Source: a virus. Taken from it: a DNA stretch of 28,332 nt. The stretch covers positions 1-28,332 of the IMG/VR virus record IMGVR_UViG_3300046010_001998, one strand, 5' to 3'. Under the pieces are notes generated by a model. It saw nothing but the letters and a program-made list of their open reading frames with translations, made no database searches and was not told the DNA's origin. Below are positions 14,973 to 22,806 of this stretch, one piece after another (positions within the stretch are counted from its first letter, which is position 1; every line of letters starts with the position of its first letter). The position numbers and the translations under genes are program-made.

Positions 14973-15615
14973 AAATACCAGTGCTGGGCGCAGTGGTGTC
15001 AAACCGCCGCGATCCTGCGTTAAAGTGCGCGTTCAGGCGAACGATAAGCGGAATGCCCGCCGCCGTGAAGTCGTTGTTAGCAGCATCATCCATGATGCCA
15101 ACAATGCGAAGCGGCAGAGTCGCCGTGGTAGCAACGGACGAAACACTCAACGCGGAGCTAGAAGCCCCCGTGTTGGTGCTGCCAGAACGTGCCGACGTGC
15201 CCAGCGATGCGTTTGCAAAAACGGTCGCCAGAGCCGTAGTACGGTTCGTCAGAGACGCATCAGAAGCAACTCGGAAGAGCTGGTTCGGATCATCTGCGAC
15301 AAAGGCTTTTACGGGAAAGTTGGTGTTTACGCTGACAGAGCCGGAACCCGGCCAGTAGTTCAGCCACACCGTCTGCTTCCGTACGGAATCAACGTATTCT
15401 ACGCCCATCAGGACACCCAGTGCTTGGGTGGTACCGCCCGCCGTATCACCAGCCTGATCAATGGTGCCCGCCGAAGTGGGAACCACAATGCTGTACTGGT
15501 AAATAGCGTTGGTATTGTTAGAAGCGATTTCGTACTGAGTTACCCCAGTCGTGTTTGCACCGCTACCAACGAGCCCGATAGGACGAAGACCATATGCAGT
15601 AGATGCGTTCGGCAT
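14971..15615 (-). CDS. Probable capsid decoration or head structural protein
   Basis: This 214-residue protein begins PNASTAYGLRPIGLVGSGAN, then VTQYEIASNN, and is strand- and Ser/Thr/Ala-rich with few charges. It ends with a conserved-looking stretch (IPLIVRLNAHFNAGSRRF). This opening recurs in environmental phages in the gene immediately before the major capsid protein, which suggests a decoration or cement protein made in similar amounts. AGGAGA precedes the ATG, and the gene runs into the capsid ribosome binding site. The role is inferred from position and composition. Confidence 0.65.
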   Translation of the reverse strand: MPNASTAYGLRPIGLVGSGANTTGVTQYEIASNNTNAIYQYSIVVPTSAGTIDQAGDTAGGTTQALGVLMGVEYVDSVRKQTVWLNYWPGSGSVSVNTNFPVKAFVADDPNQLFRVASDASLTNRTTALATVFANASLGTSARSGSTNTGASSSALSVSSVATTATLPLRIVGIMDDAANNDFTAAGIPLIVRLNAHFNAGSRRFDTTAPSTGI

Positions 15616-15641
15616 AATAGTTCTCTCCTATTTAAGCAGCC

Positions 15642-16130
15642 CTAGTTGCGAGGACCGCCGAAGGTTACACGAGATTGACGATCAGCATTGCCAATCCTCA
15701 TAGTTGAGTGTGCGTTCTCGCGCATCATGTCCGAATCAATTGCGTTCATCTGGTCTCTACTTCTTTGATTGAAGTATTGCGTGCGTTCAGCAACTGTTTC
15801 GTCAGGGATACGAGCGAGAAGCAAGCCGCCCACTCCAAACACACCTTCATATTTACCTGAATCAATAGTAGGCGCTTCAAAGTCGGGGTATTCGTCCTTA
15901 CGGACCAGTTCCCAACCTTCACGCATCTTGGCGCTGACGTTCTTCCGATCATCAAATCCACGGGTTTCCGCACGGATCCAACGATGCTTAAAGCCGTCAG
16001 GGGCAGGCGGTGCATCCAGCATAGACGGGGGAGCCCAAGGCTTACGAATAGCCTGCTTCTCCCTAGTTTGGGTAGCGCGAGCAGTCCGATTGATGCTCGA
16101 ACCACCGATTTGGTTTTCTTGTTCGCTCAT
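15642..16130 (-). CDS. Conserved head-region protein, unknown
   Basis: The 162-residue protein has a disordered basic N-terminus (residues 1-40). A core with FKHRWIRAETRGFDDRKNVS, then MREGWELVRKDEYPDF, follows, then a Gly-rich segment (YEGVFGVGGLLLARIPDETV), and it ends in a helical polar tail. Proteins of this shape are commonly found between scaffold and capsid genes in environmental podoviruses and lack a defined role. No protease catalytic residues are visible. It starts three bases after the scaffold stop. An assembly or internal head role is plausible. Confidence 0.72.
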   Translation of the reverse strand: MSEQENQIGGSSINRTARATQTREKQAIRKPWAPPSMLDAPPAPDGFKHRWIRAETRGFDDRKNVSAKMREGWELVRKDEYPDFEAPTIDSGKYEGVFGVGGLLLARIPDETVAERTQYFNQRSRDQMNAIDSDMMRENAHSTMRIGNADRQSRVTFGGPRN

Positions 16131-16133
16131 CGA

Positions 16134-16988
16134 TCAATCCCTCACGTATTTCGCATATTCTTCAAGCGGCACTCCCAATTTCTTCGCAATTGCGACTTGG
16201 CTCGGGGAGAGTCGAACCTTTTTCCCACTGCGCCCAGATACGTTCCTTGATGCCCCAACAACCGTCTGAGCGGGTCGTCTGTTGGAAGCGCTACCAGAAT
16301 TGCCAAATTTATCGGCAATTCGACGGTCAAGTTCAGTATAGTATTCATCACTTTGCGGGTCAAATCCTTCCGATTCGACCATCTTTTTATGAATACCAAA
16401 CGCGGCATATGTCATGGCTTCGTCCGAGCCAAACCACGTATTTCGCAACGCCCACTGCTCCGCTTTCGGATCAGGGCGACGCGGCTGCTGCGCAGGCATG
16501 GGCTGCTGCGCTTGATATTGCGCGGCGGCGGCCTGCTGCTGACGATACCTATCTTGTTGGAGCTTTGCCTGATTCGCTCGATCCTGCTGAATTGCAAGGT
16601 TGGTCAAAGCGCGCTGCGCTTCTACCGTGGCTTTGCTATCCCCAATCTCAATCGCACGAGCTAATGCAGACTCGACTTGCTGCATCTGAGTATTCACCCG
16701 TGTGGTGTACTCAGCCACATAGTTTGTGTCCAAATTGGACATGCGCTGCTTGAGGTCGTTTGCCTCAGTTTGAATAGCCTGCGCGTATCGCAGCGCTTCT
16801 TGCTCGCGCCGCTCCGCTTCGCGCATCTTCTTCGTCAGACGATCAATACGCTTCTGCGTCGCATCCCCGGCACGCTTAAAGTTGTCGTCGTCGTCAAACT
16901 CGACTACCGCTTTTTCTTCAGTAATCTCGACTTCGGCCCCTACTTCATCGTCAAAAGCCATTGATTCGTTATCTTCAGAACTGATCAT
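16134..16988 (-). CDS. Capsid scaffolding protein
   Basis: The 284-residue protein has a very acidic N-terminus (residues about 1-35) and a long coiled coil (KRIDRLTKKMREAERREQEA to about residue 145). A Gln/Ala/Pro-rich linker (residues about 145-175), a small conserved region (WALRNTWFGSDEAMTYAAFG) and a basic C-terminus with SPSQVAIAKKLGVPLEEYAKY complete it. Acidic head, coiled coil and basic capsid-binding tail are the standard design of P22-type scaffolds. GTGAGGA lies six bases before the ATG at 16988, so I prefer that start to the GTG at 17000. The co-chaperonin lies directly upstream and head proteins directly downstream. Confidence 0.8.
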   Translation of the reverse strand: MISSEDNESMAFDDEVGAEVEITEEKAVVEFDDDDNFKRAGDATQKRIDRLTKKMREAERREQEALRYAQAIQTEANDLKQRMSNLDTNYVAEYTTRVNTQMQQVESALARAIEIGDSKATVEAQRALTNLAIQQDRANQAKLQQDRYRQQQAAAAQYQAQQPMPAQQPRRPDPKAEQWALRNTWFGSDEAMTYAAFGIHKKMVESEGFDPQSDEYYTELDRRIADKFGNSGSASNRRPAQTVVGASRNVSGRSGKKVRLSPSQVAIAKKLGVPLEEYAKYVRD

Positions 16989-16996
16989 GTCTGTCC

Positions 16997-17464
16997 TCAC
17001 AAATGGTGAATGTCTTCAGGGTCCATGATGGTCGCCAGAATCTCGTCGTCATTGAGAATCCGAACTTCCCCGCCGTCTATCTGGAATCGAGATCCGGCGT
17101 AGCGGGCAAACATGACCCACTGCTTTTCCTTGCACCACGGGCCGGACGGAAACTTTTCAGTGTCCTTGTACGCTAGCGGGCCTACCTTGAGAACATAGCC
17201 AACCTGCGTGGAAATCTGGCTTTTTTCCTGAACCTCGTTCGGCAGAAAAATGCCGCCAGCGGTCTTTGCCCGGCCTTGATACGGAAGAATAAGAATCCGC
17301 CAACCCGTAGGCGCTGGCATCCTTTCAAGAAGACTTACCCCGATTTTGTCAGGATCAAGCCGCGGCTTTTCGACATACGCGTCCGCCAGATTCGGCTTGG
17401 TCTTTGTCAGTTCTTCAAGACCGCGTTGCGCGGCCTCAAGATCAATCTTTGCAGCTTCAGTCAA
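16997..17464 (-). CDS. GroES-like co-chaperonin (Cpn10)
   Basis: The 155-residue protein contains a Cpn10 domain from about residue 52: GWRILILPYQGRAKTAGGIF begins the first strand and mobile loop. GGIFLPNE (residues 70-77) corresponds to the GroEL-binding GGIVL loop of GroES. Further strands follow (STQVGYVLKVGPLAYKD; KEKQWVMFARYAGSRFQIDG; VRILNDDEILATI). About 50 residues precede this domain, so it is longer than the roughly 97-residue GroES. Phage versions such as T4 gp31 replace GroES on host GroEL to fold the capsid protein. Its place just ahead of scaffold and capsid genes fits that role. No GroEL gene is present in the window. Its start overlaps the upstream small gene by eight bases. 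Confidence 0.88.
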   Translation of the reverse strand: MTEAAKIDLEAAQRGLEELTKTKPNLADAYVEKPRLDPDKIGVSLLERMPAPTGWRILILPYQGRAKTAGGIFLPNEVQEKSQISTQVGYVLKVGPLAYKDTEKFPSGPWCKEKQWVMFARYAGSRFQIDGGEVRILNDDEILATIMDPEDIHHL

Positions 17465-17654
17465 TTGATCGCTCCTGTTTTTCTAGCAGGCTCTTGAGTT
17501 CCTGTTCCACGTGATTAAGGCACTCTAAGTTGCCCATAAGCTCACGATAATGCTCCATCGACTTCACGTTCCCATTCCGCATGTAGTCGACACAGCCTTG
17601 GCGACGGTCTCGCAAAATGCGAAACACGGCCTCAGCAATCCTTATTTCATCCAC
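17457..17654 (-). CDS. Small helical protein, unknown
   Basis: The 65-residue product is one or two charged helices (IRIAEAVFRILRDRRQGCVD; MEHYRELMGNLECLNHVEQE), without membrane or metal-binding features. It overlaps the co-chaperonin gene by eight bases and follows the lysozyme gene after a 79-base gap. Short proteins of this type between lysozyme and chaperonin genes are known in environmental phages only as hypothetical proteins. AAGG in its leader supports the ATG. Function unknown. Confidence 0.72.
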   Translation of the reverse strand: MDEIRIAEAVFRILRDRRQGCVDYMRNGNVKSMEHYRELMGNLECLNHVEQELKSLLEKQERSID

Positions 17655-17733
17655 TAAATCCTCGCATATTATCGAACATCGTCCGATAGTATCCTAGCAG
17701 ATCGTATACATCCGACGCTAGGGAAGAGGCTGC

Positions 17734-18246
17734 TTACTCGGCCAAGAGCAAGGCCTGTTGAAGTGTTTCGAGGTTTCGGCGAGTCCACCCACGACCGAAC
17801 GTTGAAAACGTTTTCAAACTCTCGTAAAACGCTTGTCGCTGTTCGTACAGGTCTTCAACCAGAATCTTTGCTGGCTTTTTACTAACAAGCTGTGTTGTTT
17901 TTGGCCCGATCACGCCGTCTTGTGCCGCGCCGACCTCCTTTTGCAACGCCCGGGCTACCCGCGAAACGCCGGAGTTCACCGCCCAGTCAAAGCATGCCCA
18001 GTCCACGCCAGAAGGCAATTCATCCCCTCGGAGCTTGTCCCAATATTCCGTCTTATACAGCGGAGAAACGTCGGACACGCTTAACGAGCGCATCTCCTGT
18101 TCGCTAACGGGGCGCTGGATCCATGCTTCATAGACGGCCTTGGTAACCCCAAGGTTCGTCATCCCGCCGGGATCTCTGGGGTGTTTTACAAAACCCCCTT
18201 CGTGTTTAAGCAAAAACGCTAAACATTGGTCCCAGTTTTTTTTCAT
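17734..18246 (-). CDS. GH108-type lysozyme (endolysin or virion lysozyme)
   Basis: The 170-residue enzyme has the glycoside hydrolase 108 signature: KHEGGFVKHPRDPGGMTNLG near the N-terminus. Catalytic Glu is at residue 16 (HEGGF) and the conserved Asp/Gly/Thr follow at residues 25-30 (DPGGMT). The second half is the associated peptidoglycan-binding region (QKEVGAAQDGVIGPKTTQLV, residues about 102-121). It should cleave the glycan strands of peptidoglycan. There is no signal peptide or membrane anchor, so as an endolysin it would need a holin. It lies between head genes rather than next to the holin candidate, so a role in the virion during DNA entry is also possible. Confidence 0.88.
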   Translation of the reverse strand: MKKNWDQCLAFLLKHEGGFVKHPRDPGGMTNLGVTKAVYEAWIQRPVSEQEMRSLSVSDVSPLYKTEYWDKLRGDELPSGVDWACFDWAVNSGVSRVARALQKEVGAAQDGVIGPKTTQLVSKKPAKILVEDLYEQRQAFYESLKTFSTFGRGWTRRNLETLQQALLLAE

Positions 18247-18254
18247 CGTTGATG

Positions 18255-20117
18255 TTATCCGCCATTGAATGGGGCTAATGACGCTAGCCCTTCCGGACGA
18301 AGAAACGGATTATCTTGGGGGGCTGCCGGTGGCGGTAAATTTCTGCGCAAGCCGAACACGGTTGCTACTTCTCCACCCCGCCCGGTGTTACCGGTAGTAG
18401 CAGTGGGGGTTAAATCTCCGACAACGTAATTACCGGGCACTGTGTTTGGCGCTCCCGCTACGGATCCCGTTCCGGTGCCTGTGCCCGTTCCGGTGCCTGT
18501 GCCCGTTCCGGTGCCTGTGCCCGTTCCGGTGCCTGTGCCCGTTCCGGTGCCTGTGCCCGTTCCGGTGCCTGTGCCCGTTCCGGTGCCTGTGCCCGTTCCG
18601 GTGCCCGTTCCGGTGCCTGTGCCCGTTCCCCTTTCGGCCCTTTCCTCCGCTCGTTCAGCAGCACCGTAGCCCGCTGTGCCTGTGGTGGACATAAACGTAC
18701 TAAGGGCCGCTTGCTCCCTCGGCGTTAAGGAGCTGAGAGTTCCACCAAACGCATCGCTAATGAAACCTCCGGGGGCCATTCCGTATCCAAGAACACCCGC
18801 GGTCAAAGCGTCTGTCATGTCTCCGCCAGCAGCTAAAGTAAGGCCCGCTCTACCTACGCCTTGACCAAGCGCTGTTCCTAAAAAAGGCGTGGAGGATGAG
18901 GGTGTTCCCGCAAAAGCGCTAGCGTCCGCAAGATAAGCACTACCCCCAGCAATCGCTGCGGCTTTAAGGGCATCCCCCCAATCCGCCCCAGAAGCTCGTG
19001 TAGTAGCCCCAGAAGCGAGAGCGGCTCCCCAAGGACCACCAAAATACGAGCCCGCCGCCGTGAGGGCCGCGTTAACCACCGGATTAGACATTACCTGTTG
19101 GAACTCACTGGGATCATTTTCAGGGTTCCAGTACCCTCCAATTGAGGGACCGTATTTTTGAAGGTCGGCATACGGATTATCGGAATACTTCTTCCTTTTG
19201 GTGCCGTAGGAGAAGTGGGCTTCAAAGTCCCCGAAAGCTACCCTTTGCGGTAGGTTAAACTGTGATCGAATATTGTTTATCTCGTCAGTAAATTCCCGCT
19301 GGTCATATCTTTTATTTCTATAATCCAACCAAGCAAGTTCTGTTTGCTCGTCCGCGGACAGGTACTTTCTTAGATCTTCGTTGTCCGAGTAATACTCGTA
19401 CCATGTTTTTATATCATTGGCTACCTGCGCCCCCTCTCCTGACGGTCGGAAAGGGAGATAAAGATTTCCGATCTGTTCTGGTCGGTTAGTCGCAACATAG
19501 CCCTGGGTTTGGTTTAGTTGAAGCATCTCGCTGTAACCAACGCGCGTTTTACCCGGAGTGGATAGCGGAGCTGCATAGGTAGTGCCATTAAAAATATCAG
19601 TGGCCCCCACCAAGTTGTTCTGTGGGTTTACTACGTAGGAAGCGGCGGCAGGCGAGGCAGAACCACTTCCAGTTGGGGTGGTGTAATCCGCCGTCATTGC
19701 GTAGTTAGGCGAAAGACTCTCGATACCTTGTAAAACAGCCCCCATGTCTACGGAAGTGCCATCAGGCAATACTGTGACTCCGCCATATGCCGCAGGATTT
19801 GGCACATTGTTCCCAACCAGACCGCGACCACTCGCCGTATTTTCCGATTGTCCACGTGCTGGTTGAGGTTGCTGCGCGGCAGCGGGTTGCGCAGCAGCGG
19901 GTTGCGCAGCAGCGGGTTGCGCAGCAGCGGGTTGCGCAGCAGCGGGTTGCGCAGCAGCGGGTTGCTGCGCGGCTGCGATCCGTTGTTTCTCCGTTTCTTC
20001 CGCTAACCGTTTGCGTTCCTGCTCCTGCTGAATTGCCAACAACTCCGCCGGAGTAGGCGGCGCTATGCTTTTCAGCGTAGAAAGATTAGGCAAATTTAGC
20101 GAAAAGTTTGGAATCAT
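18255..20117 (-). CDS. Large low-complexity virion protein, possible ejection protein
   Basis: This 620-residue protein has a short N-terminal segment ([20 protein letters not shown]), a charged helix ([16 protein letters not shown]) and about six Pro-Ala-Ala-Ala-Gln repeats. A globular part follows (residues about 90-330, with [20 protein letters not shown]), then Ala/Gly-rich helices ([20 protein letters not shown], then [16 protein letters not shown]). A run of about 27 Gly-Thr dipeptides precedes the C-terminus. The Ala/Gly helices resemble the amphipathic segments of phage ejection or internal virion proteins, and P22-type ejection genes also lie in the head region. The ATG at 20117 is preferred to a TTG three codons upstream. 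The function is inferred. It ends eight bases before the lysozyme gene. Confidence 0.6.
   Translation of the reverse strand: MIPNFSLNLPNLSTLKSIAPPTPAELLAIQQEQERKRLAEETEKQRIAAAQQPAAAQPAAAQPAAAQPAAAQPAAAQPAAAQQPQPARGQSENTASGRGLVGNNVPNPAAYGGVTVLPDGTSVDMGAVLQGIESLSPNYAMTADYTTPTGSGSASPAAASYVVNPQNNLVGATDIFNGTTYAAPLSTPGKTRVGYSEMLQLNQTQGYVATNRPEQIGNLYLPFRPSGEGAQVANDIKTWYEYYSDNEDLRKYLSADEQTELAWLDYRNKRYDQREFTDEINNIRSQFNLPQRVAFGDFEAHFSYGTKRKKYSDNPYADLQKYGPSIGGYWNPENDPSEFQQVMSNPVVNAALTAAGSYFGGPWGAALASGATTRASGADWGDALKAAAIAGGSAYLADASAFAGTPSSSTPFLGTALGQGVGRAGLTLAAGGDMTDALTAGVLGYGMAPGGFISDAFGGTLSSLTPREQAALSTFMSTTGTAGYGAAERAEERAERGTGTGTGTGTGTGTGTGTGTGTGTGTGTGTGTGTGTGTGTGTGTGTGTGTGTGTGSVAGAPNTVPGNYVVGDLTPTATTGNTGRGGEVATVFGLRRNLPPPAAPQDNPFLRPEGLASLAPFNGG
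18466..18630 (-). repeat. 18-bp tandem repeat encoding poly(Gly-Thr)
   Basis: The plus-strand unit CCCGTTCCGGTGCCTGTG is repeated in tandem seven times without change. A 12-base partial copy, one more full copy and a degenerate end follow. It encodes (GT)n. Perfect identity indicates recent slippage or recombination, so copy number may vary between isolates. Confidence 0.92.
19876..19965 (-). repeat. 15-bp tandem repeat encoding Pro-Ala-Ala-Ala-Gln
   Basis: The plus-strand unit GCAGCAGCGGGTTGC occurs five times perfectly after one variant copy. It gives a flexible Ala/Gln/Pro linker near the N-terminus of the 620-residue protein. Every unit is in frame. Confidence 0.9.
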
Positions 20118-20119
20118 GG

Positions 20120-20287
20120 TTAGCAACCCATGTATTTCGTCCCCTTAAGCGCCGCTCCACCACCCCGACACGTCCTACGCGTCATCTTGTCGCCCGCCAT
20201 AGGAGCTGACTTGAGACCGCCAATCTTGACGGCTTGCGGGGTGCTACGAGGAGCCGACCCATTTACCTTAACTTTTCCGCCTTTCAT
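20120..20287 (-). CDS. Tiny basic protein after the portal
   Basis: The 55-residue protein opens [18 protein letters not shown] and closes with [18 protein letters not shown]. It is strongly basic and Gly-rich, with two cysteines. Its ATG overlaps the portal stop (ATGA), and the next gene's ATG follows three bases after its TAA, so the reading frame is well bracketed despite its size. Small basic proteins ending in a 'RGGGAA..GTK' motif occur next to portal genes in environmental podoviruses. The role is unknown; DNA or portal contact is plausible. Confidence 0.78.
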   Translation of the reverse strand: MKGGKVKVNGSAPRSTPQAVKIGGLKSAPMAGDKMTRRTCRGGGAALKGTKYMGC

Positions 20288-22779
20288 TGAGGGAACCCTC
20301 CGTTACGTTGCTTGATTAGCTCACGCTGCATCGCAGAATCAATCCGGGCCGCCGTCTGGCGCTCTTGCGAAGCCAACCGTTCTTCAAACTGCTTCGCCCG
20401 CATCTGCAAGTTCTGCTGATCCAATTGTACCTTGGACTGATCAATCTGATTATCCGCCTGATCCGATTGCGCTTTAAGCTGCAGTTCCTGCTCCTTGAGC
20501 TGAACCAACGGATCGGGACCACCCGCTCCACTAAGCTGACCAGAAAGATCCTTGACCTGCTGCATCCCTTCAGCCACAAGCTGCGCCGTAAGCTGTTCAA
20601 TCTGCAGCATCTGCTCATCGTCCGCCGGACGACCACCGCTCTGTTGAACCTGCTGCAAATACTGCACCGCCGCTTGTTCGCGTGCCGCAATCTGAATGTG
20701 CTCCATGACGTGCTTCTGCAAAGCAATCGCCAACGGAGGCATCTGACCCACCATCTGACTCGCCCCAAAAACCAAATGCGCCATGATGTGCGCTTGATGG
20801 TTCTGCCCTTGAAAAGCCTTCAAAGGCAACATGTCCAACGCGTTGATGTTCTCCTGCGCCGGATCCAACGGCTCCGGAGTCTGCGCCGGAACCGCTTTCA
20901 TCAACCGATCTACGTCCGTAACCCCCAACGCCTCGTACATGTCACGAAACACTTCGTGCAGGTTGTGAAGCTCCGGGGCCTGCGACGCAAGCTGCAACTT
21001 AGTCTGTGCCAGCATAATCCGCTGAGACTGACTAAAAATGTTCGGATTGCTGACCGGAATCACGTCCACCCGATCATCGAAATCCGCCGCCATGATCGTC
21101 TGATCACCGCCCGGAACCGAGTACGGATACTCCTGCGGCAAACTCTCCGCCATCACGCGCGCCAGAATCTTGAACTCTTGCCGCATCGCATAGTGCAGGC
21201 GCTTATGCACCGCACTCATGACCCGCGAGCCCTGTTCCATCATCGCAATCGTCGTGCCTACCGCCGCTTGCTGATTCCCGTCCCCTACCTTGAGGTCCGT
21301 AATCGTCGCAAACCGCTGACCCGCCTGTACCACAAAACCCAACAAATTAAACAACGTCTGATCCGGTCCCTTGAACGGCAACGGCATCAAACTGTCGCGA
21401 ATCGCACCCCCGGGCGCATCCACGTCCCGGAACTCCCCGGGCTGCAAAGGATCATCGTCGTCCCTGATCCGTAGGCCGCGGGCCTTGAATCCCGCCGGAA
21501 GGTTCGACAACGTGCCCGCATCAATCAACTGCCGCAGCGCAGAAGTCGCGGTCCGCGACAACCCGCCAATCGTGTGAATCAGACCCAAACCGTAGAAGCC
21601 AAATCCCGGCAGGAATTTGTAATGCGTAAAGTATTGGATCTTCTTGCGAAGCTTGTCGTCTTCGCGATAGTTGCGACGAATCGACAATACCTGACCGTTG
21701 TCCTCGGACAACGTGACAATGTACGGAATCCGAATCCCCGTCGGCTCCCCGTCCTCGTCTAAATCCTCGTAACCTTCCAGATCCAAATCGACATGGCACT
21801 CCAGAATGGTGCAATCATAGTCAATCTGACTCGGCTCCAACCCGTCGATCTGGTTGATCTTCTCCTCGATCTCGGTCAAATCCTTCTGCGAAGGAAGTAC
21901 CGGAACATCCAGATACACCCCAGCAAGCTGCCGCTTACGCAAATCGTTAACCGACATCCGAACAACCTGCGTGATGTTCGGACACGTCTCCAAATCCGAA
22001 GTCTCATAAGGAACCACAAGGTTCTCAGCAGGAACAAACCGCGATACCGCACGGCCCAACGTCTCGTCGTAATACGTCTTCTTGAACGTGGATCCCGCCA
22101 GCGGCAGATAAAACAACATCTGATCCATGTCCGGCGTGTACTCTTCCATCACGTTCGTGATGTAGTAGTTCATGAAACTCTGTACACGCTGCGATTGCGC
22201 GAGCTTCTCCCGCGTCTCACGGCCCATGACCACCGTACGAACCGGACCACTCGGCGGAAGCAGTTCGTTAAACGCCTGCGCCTGAAATTGCGTCGCCGCT
22301 TCAGCCAAAAGCGGATGCGTTACGCCTGACGCCCCACGGAATGGCTGCGTACGCTCTTCGTACGTGAACCCCAGCAGCTCCAAACCACTCGCGTACGCGT
22401 CTTCCCATTCCTGACGGCTCGACTTGTTCGCGTCAAACTCGGACATCAACTCGCTGGCAATCCGACCCAACTCGCGGTCCGGAATCTCTTCCGCCAAATT
22501 GGCGTAAAAATCCTCGTTCTCCCCGCGCTTGTCAGACGGCTCAAAATCAATCTCTACCCCACCGTCTTCCGTGGGCGTAATCTCAATTTCCCCAACCCCA
22601 CGCGCGTCCACCATCGCCCGCACGTTGTTGCCGCCTTCCGGGAAATCAATCCCAAAGCCCGCGTCCCGCGAGCCGGGAAGCTCGACCTCCATTTCCGCCG
22701 CCAAATCGTCTTCGGAAAGTTGCGACGGAACGTTGCGCTCCATCAAACTGCCCTTGAACCCGTTACGAATCTCGGCCAT
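20284..22779 (-). CDS. Portal protein, P22-type
   Basis: The 831-residue protein has an acidic N-terminal arm and then the portal core. Typical stretches include NKSSRQEWEDAYASGLELLG, TQFQAQAFNELLPPSGPVRT, HYKFLPGFGFYGLGLIHTIG and NQQAAVGTTIAMMEQGSRVM. A long Gln-rich coiled coil (residues about 690-831) follows and would form the extended barrel seen in P22 portals. The dodecameric portal is the channel at one capsid vertex through which terminase packages DNA. Its length is close to, and somewhat above, the 725 residues of P22 gp1. AGGAGAG precedes the ATG at 22779; a TTG one codon earlier is less likely. It follows the ART-like gene by 27 bases. Confidence 0.88.
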   Translation of the reverse strand: MAEIRNGFKGSLMERNVPSQLSEDDLAAEMEVELPGSRDAGFGIDFPEGGNNVRAMVDARGVGEIEITPTEDGGVEIDFEPSDKRGENEDFYANLAEEIPDRELGRIASELMSEFDANKSSRQEWEDAYASGLELLGFTYEERTQPFRGASGVTHPLLAEAATQFQAQAFNELLPPSGPVRTVVMGRETREKLAQSQRVQSFMNYYITNVMEEYTPDMDQMLFYLPLAGSTFKKTYYDETLGRAVSRFVPAENLVVPYETSDLETCPNITQVVRMSVNDLRKRQLAGVYLDVPVLPSQKDLTEIEEKINQIDGLEPSQIDYDCTILECHVDLDLEGYEDLDEDGEPTGIRIPYIVTLSEDNGQVLSIRRNYREDDKLRKKIQYFTHYKFLPGFGFYGLGLIHTIGGLSRTATSALRQLIDAGTLSNLPAGFKARGLRIRDDDDPLQPGEFRDVDAPGGAIRDSLMPLPFKGPDQTLFNLLGFVVQAGQRFATITDLKVGDGNQQAAVGTTIAMMEQGSRVMSAVHKRLHYAMRQEFKILARVMAESLPQEYPYSVPGGDQTIMAADFDDRVDVIPVSNPNIFSQSQRIMLAQTKLQLASQAPELHNLHEVFRDMYEALGVTDVDRLMKAVPAQTPEPLDPAQENINALDMLPLKAFQGQNHQAHIMAHLVFGASQMVGQMPPLAIALQKHVMEHIQIAAREQAAVQYLQQVQQSGGRPADDEQMLQIEQLTAQLVAEGMQQVKDLSGQLSGAGGPDPLVQLKEQELQLKAQSDQADNQIDQSKVQLDQQNLQMRAKQFEERLASQERQTAARIDSAMQRELIKQRNGGFPQ

Positions 22780-22806
22780 CAAACTCTCCTAAATACGAAA
22801 AAGTCC

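Noticed and set aside
16989-17000. GTG start for the scaffold gene overlapping the co-chaperonin stop
   Set aside because: The GTG is part of a good ribosome binding site (GTGAGGA) for the ATG at 16988.
17503-17518. Partial parS-like word TGTTCCACGTGATTAA
   Set aside because: Only one half matches well, and it is inside a coding region.
18466-18630. Possible CRISPR array
   Set aside because: The units are contiguous without spacers and lie in frame inside a coding sequence.
18442-18694. Plus-strand poly(Val-Pro) and Cys-Pro-Phe-Arg frames
   Set aside because: They are shadows of the 18-bp tandem repeat read on the other strand.
20365-22329. Long Arg/Leu-rich plus-strand frames opposite the portal
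   Set aside because: The portal frame has recognisable family sequence, a ribosome binding site and coupled neighbours. The opposite frames have none of these.
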